This document shows positions 17,233 through 26,172 of a stretch of 64,000 nucleotides of DNA, piece by piece. Made by a program: the position numbers and the translations under genes. The number at the start of each line of letters is the position of its first letter. Within the stretch, counting starts at the first letter, position 1. This DNA is from Pseudorhodoferax sp. Leaf274 (lineage in GTDB: Bacteria; Pseudomonadota; Gammaproteobacteria; Burkholderiales; Burkholderiaceae_C). The DNA lies in NCBI RefSeq assembly GCF_001422445.1, contig NZ_LMNA01000001.1:356735-420734 (forward strand), in the 5' to 3' direction. The notes under the pieces were generated by a model. It saw only the letters and a list, made by a program, of their open reading frames with translations. It did no database searches and was not told the DNA's origin.

Positions 17233-18390
17233 ATGGCCCTTCTGAATGCGCATGCGCTGAACCGCATGAACCAGGTGCTCCAGCAGCACGTCGACGCCGG
17301 CCTGCTGCCGGGTGCCGTGGTGCTGGTAGGCGCGGGCGGCCAGGTGGCGCACCGGGCGGCGCTGGGCCGGCTCGACCCGGCGGGCAGCCAGGCCATGCCG
17401 GACGATGCGATCTTCCGCATCTACTCGATGACCAAGCCCATCGTCTCGCTGGCCGCGCTGATGCTGGCCGAAGAGGGCCGGCTGTCGCTGACCGACCCGG
17501 TCACGCGCTGGCTGCCCGTCTTCGCCGAGACGCCCGTGGGCATGGAGCGCGGCGGCGCGCTGGTGCTCGAGCGCGCGCAGCGCCCGCCCACGGTGCACGA
17601 CCTGCTGCGCCACACGGCGGGCTTCACCTACGAGTTCCTGGGCAACAGCGCCGTGCAGCGCCAGTACCAGGCGGCCGACCTGGCCAACCGCGACCGCACC
17701 AACGCCAGCTTCTGCGACGCGCTGGCGCGCCTGCCCTACAGCGCCCAGCCCGGCAGCTGCTGGCAGTACAGCCGCGCCACCGATGTGCTGGGCGCGCTGC
17801 TGGAGGTGGTGACCGGCGAGCCGCTGGGCGCGCTGCTGCAGCGCCTGATCCTGGGGCCGCTGGGCATGGTGGACACCGCGTTCAGCGTGCCGCCCGCGCA
17901 GCAGCACCGCATCGCCGAGCCGTTCGCACGATGCCCCGAGACCGGCCAGCCCGTGGCGATGCTGGACGCACGCAGCGCGCCCGCGTTCGAATCCGGCGGC
18001 GGCGGCCTGCTGTCCACGGCCGCCGACTACCTGCGCTTCGTGCAGCTGTTGCGCAACCAGGGCCGCGTGGAGGGCAGCGGAGGCCAGCGCCTGGTCTCGC
18101 GCAAGACCATGGAGTGGATGGCGGCCGACCACCTGGGCACCATCCCCGTGGCCGGCGAACTGCTCGCGCCGGGCCATGGCTTCGGCCTGGGCGTGGCCGT
18201 GCGCACGGCCGCCGGCCTAGTGGCCCAGCCCGGCTCGCCAGGCATGTACTTCTGGAGCGGCATCGGCGGCACCTTCTTCTTCGTCGACCCGGCCGAGGAT
18301 GTGTTCGCGGTGCTGCTGGCGCAGACGCCCAACCAGCGCATCTTCTTCCGCAACCTGTTCCGGCACCTGGTCTACGCGGCCATCGAATGA
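17233..18390 (+). CDS. serine hydrolase of the beta-lactamase/class C family
   Basis: Penicillin-binding-protein-like serine hydrolase of 385 residues. The catalytic SxxK tetrad is S65-M-T-K68 ([16 protein letters not shown]); a tyrosine motif [17 protein letters not shown] and the late GGTFFFVD segment complete the site. There is no signal peptide, so it is probably a cytoplasmic esterase or amidase of the EstB type rather than a beta-lactamase. ATG 17233 is chosen over the open upstream codons because GCAGGAAA lies correctly in front. The following lipoprotein gene starts 11 bp downstream. Confidence 0.88.
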   Translation: MALLNAHALNRMNQVLQQHVDAGLLPGAVVLVGAGGQVAHRAALGRLDPAGSQAMPDDAIFRIYSMTKPIVSLAALMLAEEGRLSLTDPVTRWLPVFAETPVGMERGGALVLERAQRPPTVHDLLRHTAGFTYEFLGNSAVQRQYQAADLANRDRTNASFCDALARLPYSAQPGSCWQYSRATDVLGALLEVVTGEPLGALLQRLILGPLGMVDTAFSVPPAQQHRIAEPFARCPETGQPVAMLDARSAPAFESGGGGLLSTAADYLRFVQLLRNQGRVEGSGGQRLVSRKTMEWMAADHLGTIPVAGELLAPGHGFGLGVAVRTAAGLVAQPGSPGMYFWSGIGGTFFFVDPAEDVFAVLLAQTPNQRIFFRNLFRHLVYAAIE

Positions 18391-18401
18391 AAGGACCCGC
18401 C

Positions 18402-18932
18402 ATGACCCCACTGCCATCGCGCTGGGCGCTGCTCATCGCCGCCGCCCTGCTCACCGCCTGCGCGACGCCCCGCCCCACGGGCGCGCCACCCGGCGCCGTC
18501 AGCGTCAGCTGGAGCGATCCGGCCCAGTTCGCCGAGGCGCGCGACAACCACCGCGACACGCCGGCCGCGCGCGAGGCCTGGCTCAGCGCGCTCGCACGCC
18601 ACCTGGCCGAGCGGGCCGCGGCCGTGCTGCCCGCGGACGAGAAGCTCGACGTGCGCATCACCGACGTCAAGCGCGCCGGCGGCTTCGAGCCCTGGCGCGG
18701 CCCGCAGGCCGACAACCTGCGCGTGGTGCGCGACATCTACCCGCCGCGCATCACGCTGGAATTCAAGCAGTTGGCGGCCGATGGCCGCGTGCTGAAGGAG
18801 GGCCGGCGCGAGCTGCGCGATGCGGGCTTCCTGATGCGCCCCGCCATGTACCCCAGCGACCCGCTGAACCACGAGAAGCAGTTGCTGGACGACTGGGTGC
18901 GCAAGGAATTCAGTCGCTCGGCCCTGCAATGA
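18402..18932 (+). CDS. DUF3016 lipoprotein
   Basis: A 176-residue protein with a lipoprotein signal peptide ending in LLTACATPRPTG, so it should be anchored in the envelope. The body GAVSVSWSDPAQFAEARDN through KLDVRITDVKRAGGFEP and EFKQLAADGRVLKEGRRELRD follows the DUF3016 family, function unknown. ATG 18402 has GAAAGGA upstream; an in-frame ATG at 18387 would overlap the previous stop. The 3-prime end overlaps the convergent CoA-transferase-family gene by 23 bp. Confidence 0.87.
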   Translation: MTPLPSRWALLIAAALLTACATPRPTGAPPGAVSVSWSDPAQFAEARDNHRDTPAAREAWLSALARHLAERAAAVLPADEKLDVRITDVKRAGGFEPWRGPQADNLRVVRDIYPPRITLEFKQLAADGRVLKEGRRELRDAGFLMRPAMYPSDPLNHEKQLLDDWVRKEFSRSALQ

Positions 18933-20142
18933 CGGCTGCGTCGTGCAGCCGGCCGATGGCGCCGGAGTCCAGGCCCAGCACCTCGGCCAGCACGGCGTCG
19001 GTGTCGCTGCCGATGTAGGGCGCGGGCCGCGTGGGCGCCCGGTCCATGGCCGGCGCACGCACGGCGCTGCCGGCCACCAGGTGCTCGCCCATGCCGGGCG
19101 TGGTGGCGCGTTCGAAGACGGGGTTCTCGGTGCTCACACGCTGGTCGCTGGCCAGCAGCTCGCCCACGGTCTTGTAGCGGCCCCAGCAGACCTTGTGGGC
19201 CTGCAACTCACGCTCGACCTCCGGGGTGCCGCGCGCGGCGAACCAGGGCTCCACCAGTTCGGCGATCGCATCGCGGCCCTCGTAACGCTGGGCCTCGTCG
19301 TCGAAGTCCAGGCCCAGGCGCTGCTGCGTGGCGGCCACGGCCTCGGCGATGCCGCAGGCCTTGACCAGGGATCGCCACTGCCCGGCCGAGATCGCCGCGA
19401 CCATGATGCGCTCGCCGTCCGCCGTCGCGAAGTCGCGGCCGAAGGCGCCGTAGATGTGGTTGCCGATGGAGGGCCGCTCGGTCTGCAGCAGCTCGGCCTC
19501 GGCCAGCACGCCCAGGTTGGACAGCGTGGTGAACGCCACGTCCGACAGCGCCATCTTGAGCTCTGCGCCCACGCCTTCGCGCTGGCGCCGGTTCACGGCC
19601 GCCACGATGGCGAAGGCGGCCTGGTAGGCACAGGCCACGTCCCAGGCCGGCATCACGTGGTTGACGGGCCGCTCGGCCGAACCGCCGCCCGTGGAATACG
19701 GGTAGCCCGTGGCGCAGTTGACGGTGTAGTCCACCGCCGTGCTGCCGTCGGCATTGCCCTGGATGGTGCAGCTGATCACGTCGGCGCGGCGCGCGGCCAG
19801 CACGGCGTGCGCGAGCCAGGGCGTGCCGATGTTGGTCAGCAGCACGCCCGCGTCGGCGCCCGGCGCGGTGGCCAGCGCCTGCACGAGTTCGCGGCCCTCG
19901 GGCTTGCGGATGTCGATGGCGACCGAGCGCTTGCCCTTGTTCAAGCCGGCCCAGTAGATGCTGCGGCCGCGGCCTTCGGGATGCGGCATGCGCGGCAGCC
20001 GCGCGTAGTCGATACCGCCGCCGGGGATGTCCACGCGGATCACGTCGGCGCCGAACTGCGCGAGCGTCAGGCCGGCCAGCGGCGCGGCGATGAAGGCGGA
20101 GCTTTCGACCACGCGCAGGCGGTTCAGGAAAGGGTAGGTCAT
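18910..20142 (-). CDS. class III CoA-transferase family protein, 2-methylfumaryl-CoA isomerase-like
   Basis: CaiB/BaiF-family protein of 410 residues. From memory it matches 2-methylfumaryl-CoA isomerase (Mct) of the 3-hydroxypropionate bicycle much better than formyl-CoA transferases: RVVESSAFIAAPLAGLTLAQFGADVIR, IYWAGLNKGKRSVAIDIRKPEGRELV, VDYTVNCATGYPY, VNHVMPAWDVACAY (with the catalytic Asp) and GNHIYGAFGRDFATADGERIMV. Mct moves CoA within mesaconyl-CoA from C1 to C4. It is the last gene of a six-gene operon of CoA-thioester enzymes, 67 bp after the thiolase. An intermolecular CoA transferase with a related substrate is the alternative. Confidence 0.78.
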   Translation of the reverse strand: MTYPFLNRLRVVESSAFIAAPLAGLTLAQFGADVIRVDIPGGGIDYARLPRMPHPEGRGRSIYWAGLNKGKRSVAIDIRKPEGRELVQALATAPGADAGVLLTNIGTPWLAHAVLAARRADVISCTIQGNADGSTAVDYTVNCATGYPYSTGGGSAERPVNHVMPAWDVACAYQAAFAIVAAVNRRQREGVGAELKMALSDVAFTTLSNLGVLAEAELLQTERPSIGNHIYGAFGRDFATADGERIMVAAISAGQWRSLVKACGIAEAVAATQQRLGLDFDDEAQRYEGRDAIAELVEPWFAARGTPEVERELQAHKVCWGRYKTVGELLASDQRVSTENPVFERATTPGMGEHLVAGSAVRAPAMDRAPTRPAPYIGSDTDAVLAEVLGLDSGAIGRLHDAAVIAGPSD

Positions 20143-20209
20143 GCTGGTCTCGGATCGAAGAAGGGGGAGGTACGGCCCCGATTCTGGGACCGGCGCGCCG
20201 ATCCACCTG

Positions 20210-21406
20210 TCATGCGCGTTCGAACACCGCCGCCATGCCCTGGCCGCCGCCGATGCACATGGTCTCCAGCCCGTAGCGCACGCCGCGGCGCTGCATCTCG
20301 TGCAGCAGCGAGGCCATGATGCGCACGCCCGTCGCGCCCACCGGGTGGCCCAGCGAGATGCCCGAGCCGTTCACGTTCAGCCGCTCCGGGTCGTTCCAGC
20401 CCCAGCCTTTGGTGACGGCCAGCGCCTGGCAGGCGAAGGCCTCGTTGAGCTCGACCAGGCCGATGTCGTCCCAGCACAGGCCGTTGCGCGCGAACAGCTT
20501 CTCGACCGCCGGCACCGGGCCGATGCCCATGTGCGAAGGCTCGCAGCCCGCGGCCGTCCAGCTGTGCAGCCAGCCGATGGGCGTGAGGCCCAGCTTCTCG
20601 ACCTGGCTTTCGGCCACGATCAGGCAGCCGGCGGCGGCGTCGTTCTGCTGGCAGGCGTTGCCGGCGGTGACCACGCCGTCCTTCATCAGGGGCTTGAGCC
20701 TGGCCAGCTGCTCGATGGTCAGGTCCCCGCGGATGCCTTCGTCCATGGCCACCTGCAGCGCCTCTCCCTTCTTCTGCGGCACGGCCACGGGCACGAGTTC
20801 GTCGGCGAACCTGCCGGCTTCCCAGGCCGCGGCAGCGCGCTGGTGGCTGCGCAGCGCGAAGGCGTCGGATTCTTCGCGCGTGACGCCGTAGTCGCGCGCC
20901 AGGTTCTCGGCCGTCTCGATCATGCCGCTGATGCGGCCGAAGCGCGCCTCGGGCTGCGAGCGCTCGCGCCCGCGCTCCAGCCGGTCGTGGAAGCGCACGG
21001 TGCCCGCGCGCTTGCCCCAGCGCATGTCGGTGGTGTAGTACTCCACGTTGCTCATGCTCTCCACGCCGCCGGCCAGCACCACGTCGGCGGCGCCGGTCTG
21101 CACCATCATCGCGGCCGTGGCGATGGCCTGCAGGCCCGAGCCGCAGCGCCGGTCCAGCTGCATGCCGGCCACCGAGATCGGAAAGCCGGCCTGCAGCGCC
21201 ACCCAGCGGCCCGTGCAGGGCACCTCGCCGTTGGCGTAGGAGTGGGCGAACACCACGTCGTCGATGCGGGCCGGGTCCAGGCCCGTGCGCTGCACGATGG
21301 CGCGCGCCACGGTGGCGCCCAGTTCCTCGACCGGCACGCTGCGCAGGCTGCCGCCGAACGCGCCGATGGGCGTGCGCAGCGGGGAAACGATGGCGGCTCG
21401 TTGCAT
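20210..21406 (-). CDS. acetyl-CoA acetyltransferase (thiolase)
   Basis: Thiolase of 398 residues that cleaves a 3-ketoacyl-CoA or condenses two acyl-CoAs. The acyl-accepting cysteine is C88 in MQLDRRCGSGLQA, the histidine lies in GSGISLGHPVGATG and the second cysteine in ETMCIGGGQGMAAVFE. Length and motifs are those of a degradative thiolase. It starts four bases after the enoyl-CoA hydratase stop and is part of the operon reading from the Bug gene. Together with the hydratase and SDR it would complete a beta-oxidation turn. Confidence 0.92.
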   Translation of the reverse strand: MQRAAIVSPLRTPIGAFGGSLRSVPVEELGATVARAIVQRTGLDPARIDDVVFAHSYANGEVPCTGRWVALQAGFPISVAGMQLDRRCGSGLQAIATAAMMVQTGAADVVLAGGVESMSNVEYYTTDMRWGKRAGTVRFHDRLERGRERSQPEARFGRISGMIETAENLARDYGVTREESDAFALRSHQRAAAAWEAGRFADELVPVAVPQKKGEALQVAMDEGIRGDLTIEQLARLKPLMKDGVVTAGNACQQNDAAAGCLIVAESQVEKLGLTPIGWLHSWTAAGCEPSHMGIGPVPAVEKLFARNGLCWDDIGLVELNEAFACQALAVTKGWGWNDPERLNVNGSGISLGHPVGATGVRIMASLLHEMQRRGVRYGLETMCIGGGQGMAAVFERA

Positions 21407-21410
21407 GGGA

Positions 21411-22214
21411 TCAATCCTTGTCGTGCAGTGCGTTCGGAAAACGCGGGGTTTCTTTGGCCAGGAAGGCGCGCACGCCTTCGCGGGATTCGGTGGAGGTGAA
21501 GGCGCGCTCGGACAGCGGCAGCGCCGCGGCGATGGCGGCGTCCTCGGTGCTGTCGAAGGCCAGGTCGATGGCCTGCTTGCACAGGGCCAGGGCCAGCGGC
21601 GGGCGTTGTGCCAGCGTGGCGGCCAACTGCAGCGCCTGGTTCAGCGCCTCACCGGCCGGCGTGACGCGGTTGACGAGGCCCCAGGCCAACGCGGTCACGG
21701 CGTCGATGGGTTCGCCCAGGAACATCAGCTCCTTGGCCCGGCCCTCGCCCACGCGGCGCGCCACGCGCACCGGGCCACCGCTGCCGGGGAACACGCCGAG
21801 CTTGATCTCGGGCAGTGCGAAGCGCGCGGCGGCATCGGCCACGAGCAGGTCGCAGCAGACCGCGATCTCCAGCCCGCCGCCGAAGGCCAGGCCGTTGACG
21901 GCTGCCACCGTGGGCTTGGGAAAATCGTCCAGCTGCGCGAACACGCGGTGTTGCAGCTCCAGCTTCTCGGGCCCGATGCGGCCAGGCTGCATGAGCGGCT
22001 GGAACTCGGCGATGTCCGAGCCCGCGCAGAAGGCCCGCGTGCCGGCGCCCGTGACGACCACTGCGCGCACCGCCGCATCGGCGGCCAGCGCATCCAGGTG
22101 CCGCCCCAGCGCCTCGGTCAGCCCGCGGAACACGACGTTCAGCGGCGGGTTGTCCAGCGTCAGCACGGCCACGCCATCGCTGCGGACGTCGCAGCGCACC
22201 GGGCTCTCAGCCAT
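21411..22214 (-). CDS. enoyl-CoA hydratase/isomerase family protein
   Basis: Crotonase-fold protein of 267 residues. The oxyanion-hole segment is AFCAGSDIAEF, and the second conserved block is NGLAFGGGLEIAVCCDLLVADAAARFALPEIKLGVFPGSGG, including the glutamate of the hydratase site. The first block has D where typical hydratases have a glutamate-proximal loop, so isomerase or hydrolase activity cannot be excluded. Its ATG overlaps the end of the SDR gene by 8 bp, which indicates coupled translation within the CoA operon. Confidence 0.9.
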   Translation of the reverse strand: MAESPVRCDVRSDGVAVLTLDNPPLNVVFRGLTEALGRHLDALAADAAVRAVVVTGAGTRAFCAGSDIAEFQPLMQPGRIGPEKLELQHRVFAQLDDFPKPTVAAVNGLAFGGGLEIAVCCDLLVADAAARFALPEIKLGVFPGSGGPVRVARRVGEGRAKELMFLGEPIDAVTALAWGLVNRVTPAGEALNQALQLAATLAQRPPLALALCKQAIDLAFDSTEDAAIAAALPLSERAFTSTESREGVRAFLAKETPRFPNALHDKD

Positions 22215-22956
22215 AGCGCCCGCCCGTCACGTGCAGCACCTCGCCGCTGATGAAGCTGGCCGCGTCCGACGCCAGGAAGGCCACCGCGTTGGCGATGTCG
22301 CGCGGCTGGCCCACGCGCTTGACGGGCTGCATCTGCACGGCGCGCTCCTTGATGGTCTCGTAGGTCGGCAGCGCCTGCACCATCTCGGTCTCCATGAAAC
22401 CCGGCGCCACACAGTTGACGGTGATGCCATAGCGGCCCTGCTCGATGGCCAGCGCCTTGGCCATGCCGATCAGCCCGGCCTTGGCCGCCGAGTAGTTGGC
22501 CTGCGTGGGGTTGCCGAAGTGCGCGCGCGAGCTGATGTTGACGACGCGGCCCCAGCCCTGTTCGATCATGCGCGGCATTACCGCGCGGCTGGCCAGGAAG
22601 GCGCCCTTGAGCATGACCTCCATGACCAGGTCCCAGTCGTCCTCGGTCATCTTGACGAGGTACCTGTCGCGCGGAAAGCCGGCGTTGTTGACCAGGATGT
22701 GCACGCCGCCGAAGGTCGCCGCGGCCTCGTCGACGAGCGCCTGCACCTGGTCGGCCTTGGTGATGTCGGCGACGACGCAGTGCGCCTGCAGCCCGTCGGC
22801 CTTCAGCGCCGCGGTGGTGGCCTCGGCCTGCTCGCGCAGGATGTCGGTGACGACGACGCGCGCGCCCTCTTCGGCCAGCTTGCGCGCGGTGGCCGCGCCC
22901 AGGCCGCGTGCCGAGCCGGTGACGATGGCCACCTTGTCCTCGAGTCCCAGATCCAT
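22207..22956 (-). CDS. short-chain dehydrogenase/reductase (FabG-like)
   Basis: NAD(P)-dependent oxidoreductase of 249 residues. The nucleotide-binding motif is TGSARGLGAA, followed by NNAG, the catalytic serine in VNISSRAHFG and the YSAAK motif. In this operon it would oxidise a 3-hydroxyacyl-CoA produced by the hydratase. ATG 22956 begins MDLGLEDKVAIVTG, two bases after the acyl-CoA synthetase stop, and the 3-prime end overlaps the next start. FabG-like reductive activity is possible, but the setting favours catabolism. Confidence 0.9.
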   Translation of the reverse strand: MDLGLEDKVAIVTGSARGLGAATARKLAEEGARVVVTDILREQAEATTAALKADGLQAHCVVADITKADQVQALVDEAAATFGGVHILVNNAGFPRDRYLVKMTEDDWDLVMEVMLKGAFLASRAVMPRMIEQGWGRVVNISSRAHFGNPTQANYSAAKAGLIGMAKALAIEQGRYGITVNCVAPGFMETEMVQALPTYETIKERAVQMQPVKRVGQPRDIANAVAFLASDAASFISGEVLHVTGGRYG

Positions 22957-22958
22957 GT

Positions 22959-25070
22959 TCACTCCTTCGTGCCTTGCGGCCGCAGTTCGATGACGGCGTC
23001 CACCGCGTAGGCCCCCTGGCCCTGCGACAACGCGAACACCGGGTTCAGGTCGATGGACTGCAGGCGCGGCCCGGCCTGGTGCGCGAACTGCGACAGCCGC
23101 GCCAGCATGGCGGCCAGCGCCTGGACATCCACAGGCGGCTTGCCGCGCGCACCCAGCAGCAGCGGCGCGCCCTGGATGGAGCGCACCATCTGCTCGGCCA
23201 CGTCTTCGCCGAAGGGGCAGCGGCGCAGCACCACGTCGTGCAGCACCTCGATGAAGATGCCGCCCAGGCCGAACACCGCCACCGGGCCGAACACCGGGTC
23301 GCGCTGGATGCCCAGGATGCACTCCACGCCGCCCGACAGTTGCCTGGCCACCAGCACGCCTTCGATGCGTGCGTCGGGCGCGGCGGCCTTGGCACGGGCC
23401 AACAGCAGGTCGAAGCCGCTGCGCACGGCGGCGGCATCGCCCACATCCAGCAGCACGCCGCCGATCTCGGACTTGTGCAGGATGTCGGCCGACAGGATCT
23501 TGAGCACGACCGGGTAGCCCAGCGCCTCGGCCGCTGCCACGGCGCTGGCGGCGTCGACACAGGCGCGCTCGGGCGCCACGGCGATGCCGGCGGCGGCCAG
23601 CAGCTGCTTGGCCTGGGCTTCGTTGGGTGTGGCATCCGGCAAGGCCAGCAGCGGCACATCGGGCGGCGGCAGCGCCGGCCCGCGCGCGAAGGCCTGGCCA
23701 AAGCGTGCCATCGCCGCGATGGCAGCCACGGCCCGCGCCGGGTCTTCGAACACCGCGAAGCCATCGTCCTCGTACTGGCGCACGGTCTCGGGCGTGGCCA
23801 GGATGCACAGCACAAACAGTCTGTCCGGATGCCGCGCCCGCACCGCCTTGAGCTGCGCGCGCAGGCCCTCGGCGATGGAGCCCGCCCCCACCGTGTAGGT
23901 GAAGAAGGCCAGGATGGCGCCGTAGCCGCCCTCGGCCACCACGGCCTCGGCGAAGAGGCCGGCGATGCCCAGGTCGTTCATGAACTGCGCCGTGCAGTCC
24001 ACCGGGTTGCGCGGCGCGCAGAACGGGATCAGTTCCTTGAGGCGGCGCTGCGCGGCGGCCGGCATCTCGGGCATGGCCAGGCCATGGACCTCGGCCGCGT
24101 CGGAGACGATCACGCCGGCACCGCCGCTGACGGTGATCACACCCAATGTGCCCGCGACCGGAAAGATGCGCCGCGTGGCAGTGCGCGCCACGTCGAGCAG
24201 GTGGTCGGTGCTCTGCGCGCGCACCACGCCGAGTTCGGCCAGCACCGCGTCGGTCACGGCGTCGTTGCCGGCCACCGAGGCGGTGTGCGATTGCGCCGCG
24301 GCGCTGCCCACCGCGCTCGTGCCCACCTTCATCATGACCACGGGCTTGCGCGCGCGGCGTGCGTTCTCCAGCGCGGCCAGCAGCGCGCCGCCGTCGCGGA
24401 TGCCTTCGGAGTACACGGCGATGACCTCGGTGTCGCCATCGTCCACGAAGGCCTGCACCATGTCGGCCAGGTGCAGGTCGCTCTCGTTGCCGGTCATCAC
24501 GCAGGACGAGATGCCGATGCCCGAGGCCCGCGCCACGCCCAGGATGTGGCTGCCGTAGGCGCCCGACTGGCTCGCGATGCCGACACCGCCGGCTTTCGGA
24601 AAGCCCATCTCCACCACCGAGGTGAAGCTGCCGTAGAAGCCGCTGCGCGGGTTCACCACGCCCAGCGTGTTGGGCCCGAGGATACGCACACCGTGCTGGC
24701 GTGCGGCCGCCAGCATCTGCTGCTGCAGCACCAGCCCTTCCTCGCTGGCCTCGGCGAAGCCGGCCGAGAACACGATGGCCGCACGCGTGCCGCGTTCGCC
24801 CAGCGCGGCGATGGTCTGCGGCACGAGCTTGGCGGCCACCGCCACGATGGCGACATCGGGCACCTCGGGCAGCGCCGCCACACTGGCGAACGCGGGCAGG
24901 CCCTGGATGGTCAGCCGGCTCGGGTTGACCGGCAGGATGCGGCCCTGGTAACCCTGACCCCGCATGTAGGCGATGGGCCGGCCGCCGATGCGCAGTGGGT
25001 CGTCGGAGGCGCCGACGATGGCCACGCTCGCGGGGCGCAGCAGGCGCGACAGGTCGGAATGCAGGTCCAT
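22959..25070 (-). CDS. ADP-forming acyl-CoA synthetase (acetate-CoA ligase family)
   Basis: Fused alpha-beta acyl-CoA synthetase of 703 residues that activates a carboxylate with ATP and CoA, releasing ADP. The N-terminal CoA-binding Rossmann domain begins RPASVAIVGASDDPLRIGG. The succinyl-CoA-ligase-like domain has the phosphohistidine motif QSHTASVAGNDA near residue 260. The C-terminal third is an ATP-grasp domain with LKILSADILHKSEIGGV and FGLGGIFIEVL. It lies directly after the Bug binding-protein gene (2-bp gap), so it probably activates the acid that this protein captures. Confidence 0.92.
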   Translation of the reverse strand: MDLHSDLSRLLRPASVAIVGASDDPLRIGGRPIAYMRGQGYQGRILPVNPSRLTIQGLPAFASVAALPEVPDVAIVAVAAKLVPQTIAALGERGTRAAIVFSAGFAEASEEGLVLQQQMLAAARQHGVRILGPNTLGVVNPRSGFYGSFTSVVEMGFPKAGGVGIASQSGAYGSHILGVARASGIGISSCVMTGNESDLHLADMVQAFVDDGDTEVIAVYSEGIRDGGALLAALENARRARKPVVMMKVGTSAVGSAAAQSHTASVAGNDAVTDAVLAELGVVRAQSTDHLLDVARTATRRIFPVAGTLGVITVSGGAGVIVSDAAEVHGLAMPEMPAAAQRRLKELIPFCAPRNPVDCTAQFMNDLGIAGLFAEAVVAEGGYGAILAFFTYTVGAGSIAEGLRAQLKAVRARHPDRLFVLCILATPETVRQYEDDGFAVFEDPARAVAAIAAMARFGQAFARGPALPPPDVPLLALPDATPNEAQAKQLLAAAGIAVAPERACVDAASAVAAAEALGYPVVLKILSADILHKSEIGGVLLDVGDAAAVRSGFDLLLARAKAAAPDARIEGVLVARQLSGGVECILGIQRDPVFGPVAVFGLGGIFIEVLHDVVLRRCPFGEDVAEQMVRSIQGAPLLLGARGKPPVDVQALAAMLARLSQFAHQAGPRLQSIDLNPVFALSQGQGAYAVDAVIELRPQGTKE

Positions 25071-25072
25071 GC

Positions 25073-26053
25073 TCACTCCACCTTGGCGCCGGACACCTGG
25101 ACCACCTTGGCCCAGCGCGCGATGTCGGCGGCGATCTTCTGGCCGAAGGCCTCGGGCGTGGACCAGGCGGGCTCGAAGCCCTGCGCCAGCAGGCGTTCCT
25201 TGAGTTCGGGCGCGTCGAGCTCGCGCTTGAGTTCCTGGTTGAGCTTGGCGATCACGTCCTTGGGCGTGCCGGCCGGGGCCATCAGGCCGTTCCAGACCAC
25301 CACGTCGAAGCCCGGCACGCCGGACTCGGCCACCGTGGGCAGGTCGGGCATGGCGGGCGAGCGCTTGAGGCCGGTCTGCGCGATGGCCTTGAGCTTGCCG
25401 CCCTTGACCTGCGGCATGGCCGAGAACATCAGGTCCATCACCACTTGGGTGTTGCCGGCCATCACGTCGGCCATGGCCGGGGCGCTGCCGCCGAACGGGA
25501 TGTGCGTCATCTTGATGCCGGTCTGCGCGCTCAGGTACTCGGTCGCCAGGTGGGTGGACGAGCCGTTGCCGGCCGAGCTGAAGTTCAGCGCGCCGGGCTT
25601 GGCCTTGGCCAGCGCGACGAGTTCGGCGATGGAGCTGACGCCCAGCGACGGGTTGACCATCACCAGCGTGGGCCCGGCGGTGAGTTCGGCCACGGGCGCC
25701 AGGTCGCTGCGGATGTCGTAGCGCATGCCCTTGTAGAGCGATGGCGCGATGCTGTGGCCCATGGTCACCAGCAGCAGCGTGTAGCCGTCGGCCGGCGCGC
25801 GCGCCACCTGCTCGGCGCCCAGGTTGCCCGAGGCGCCGGGCTTGTTCTCGACGATGAAGGGGTGGCCGAGCCGGTCGCCCAGCCGCTGCGCGAGCAGGCG
25901 CGCCACGATGTCGTTGGTGCCGCCGGGGGCGTACGGCACGACGATCTTCACGGTGCGGGTGGGCCAGGCCTGGGCGGCGGCGTGGCCGGCGAAGCTGCCG
26001 AACAGTGCGGCGCAGGCCAGCGCCGTGGCGGCGCGGCGGGTCATGGTTGCCAT
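25073..26053 (-). CDS. Bug/TctC-family periplasmic solute-binding protein
   Basis: Tripartite tricarboxylate receptor of 326 residues and first gene of the CoA-thioester operon. A Sec signal (MATMTRRAATALACAALFGSFAGHAAAQ) precedes the hallmark WPTRTVKIVVPYAPGGTNDIVARLLA and FIVENKPGASGNLGAEQVA. ATG 26053 is selected because AGGAGAC lies just upstream. Its operon partners act on CoA esters, so the ligand is probably a short or branched carboxylate. It is divergent from the LysR regulator that presumably senses the same compound. Confidence 0.93.
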   Translation of the reverse strand: MATMTRRAATALACAALFGSFAGHAAAQAWPTRTVKIVVPYAPGGTNDIVARLLAQRLGDRLGHPFIVENKPGASGNLGAEQVARAPADGYTLLLVTMGHSIAPSLYKGMRYDIRSDLAPVAELTAGPTLVMVNPSLGVSSIAELVALAKAKPGALNFSSAGNGSSTHLATEYLSAQTGIKMTHIPFGGSAPAMADVMAGNTQVVMDLMFSAMPQVKGGKLKAIAQTGLKRSPAMPDLPTVAESGVPGFDVVVWNGLMAPAGTPKDVIAKLNQELKRELDAPELKERLLAQGFEPAWSTPEAFGQKIAADIARWAKVVQVSGAKVE

Positions 26054-26172
26054 GCTTGTCTCCTGAATCACGCAGCGCGGAAAGGCCCGGCCACTGGCTG
26101 CGAATCCTAGGCAGCACCCTATACTCCGTCCAATACTTTTGATGGTCTCAGCGATATAGAAAAGGTATCTCC
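26054..26172. promoter_or_regulatory. divergent LysR/Bug-operon control region
   Basis: A 119-bp region between divergent genes. The part from 26115 to 26172 is much more AT-rich than its surroundings and holds CTATA (26119-26123) and TATAG (26155-26159) as a spaced inverted repeat. This is where a LysR activator would bind, but I see no unambiguous T-N11-A palindrome and no strong sigma70 promoter. Confidence 0.45.

Noticed and set aside
22959-26117. A 1052-residue fusion of an N-terminal extension with the acyl-CoA synthetase
   Set aside because: The extension is an off-frame reading of the Bug gene; the synthetase has its own ATG at 25070.
26101-26172. A definite LysR T-N11-A box
   Set aside because: Several AT-rich half-sites occur but none gives a clear palindrome with T-N11-A, so I list only the region.
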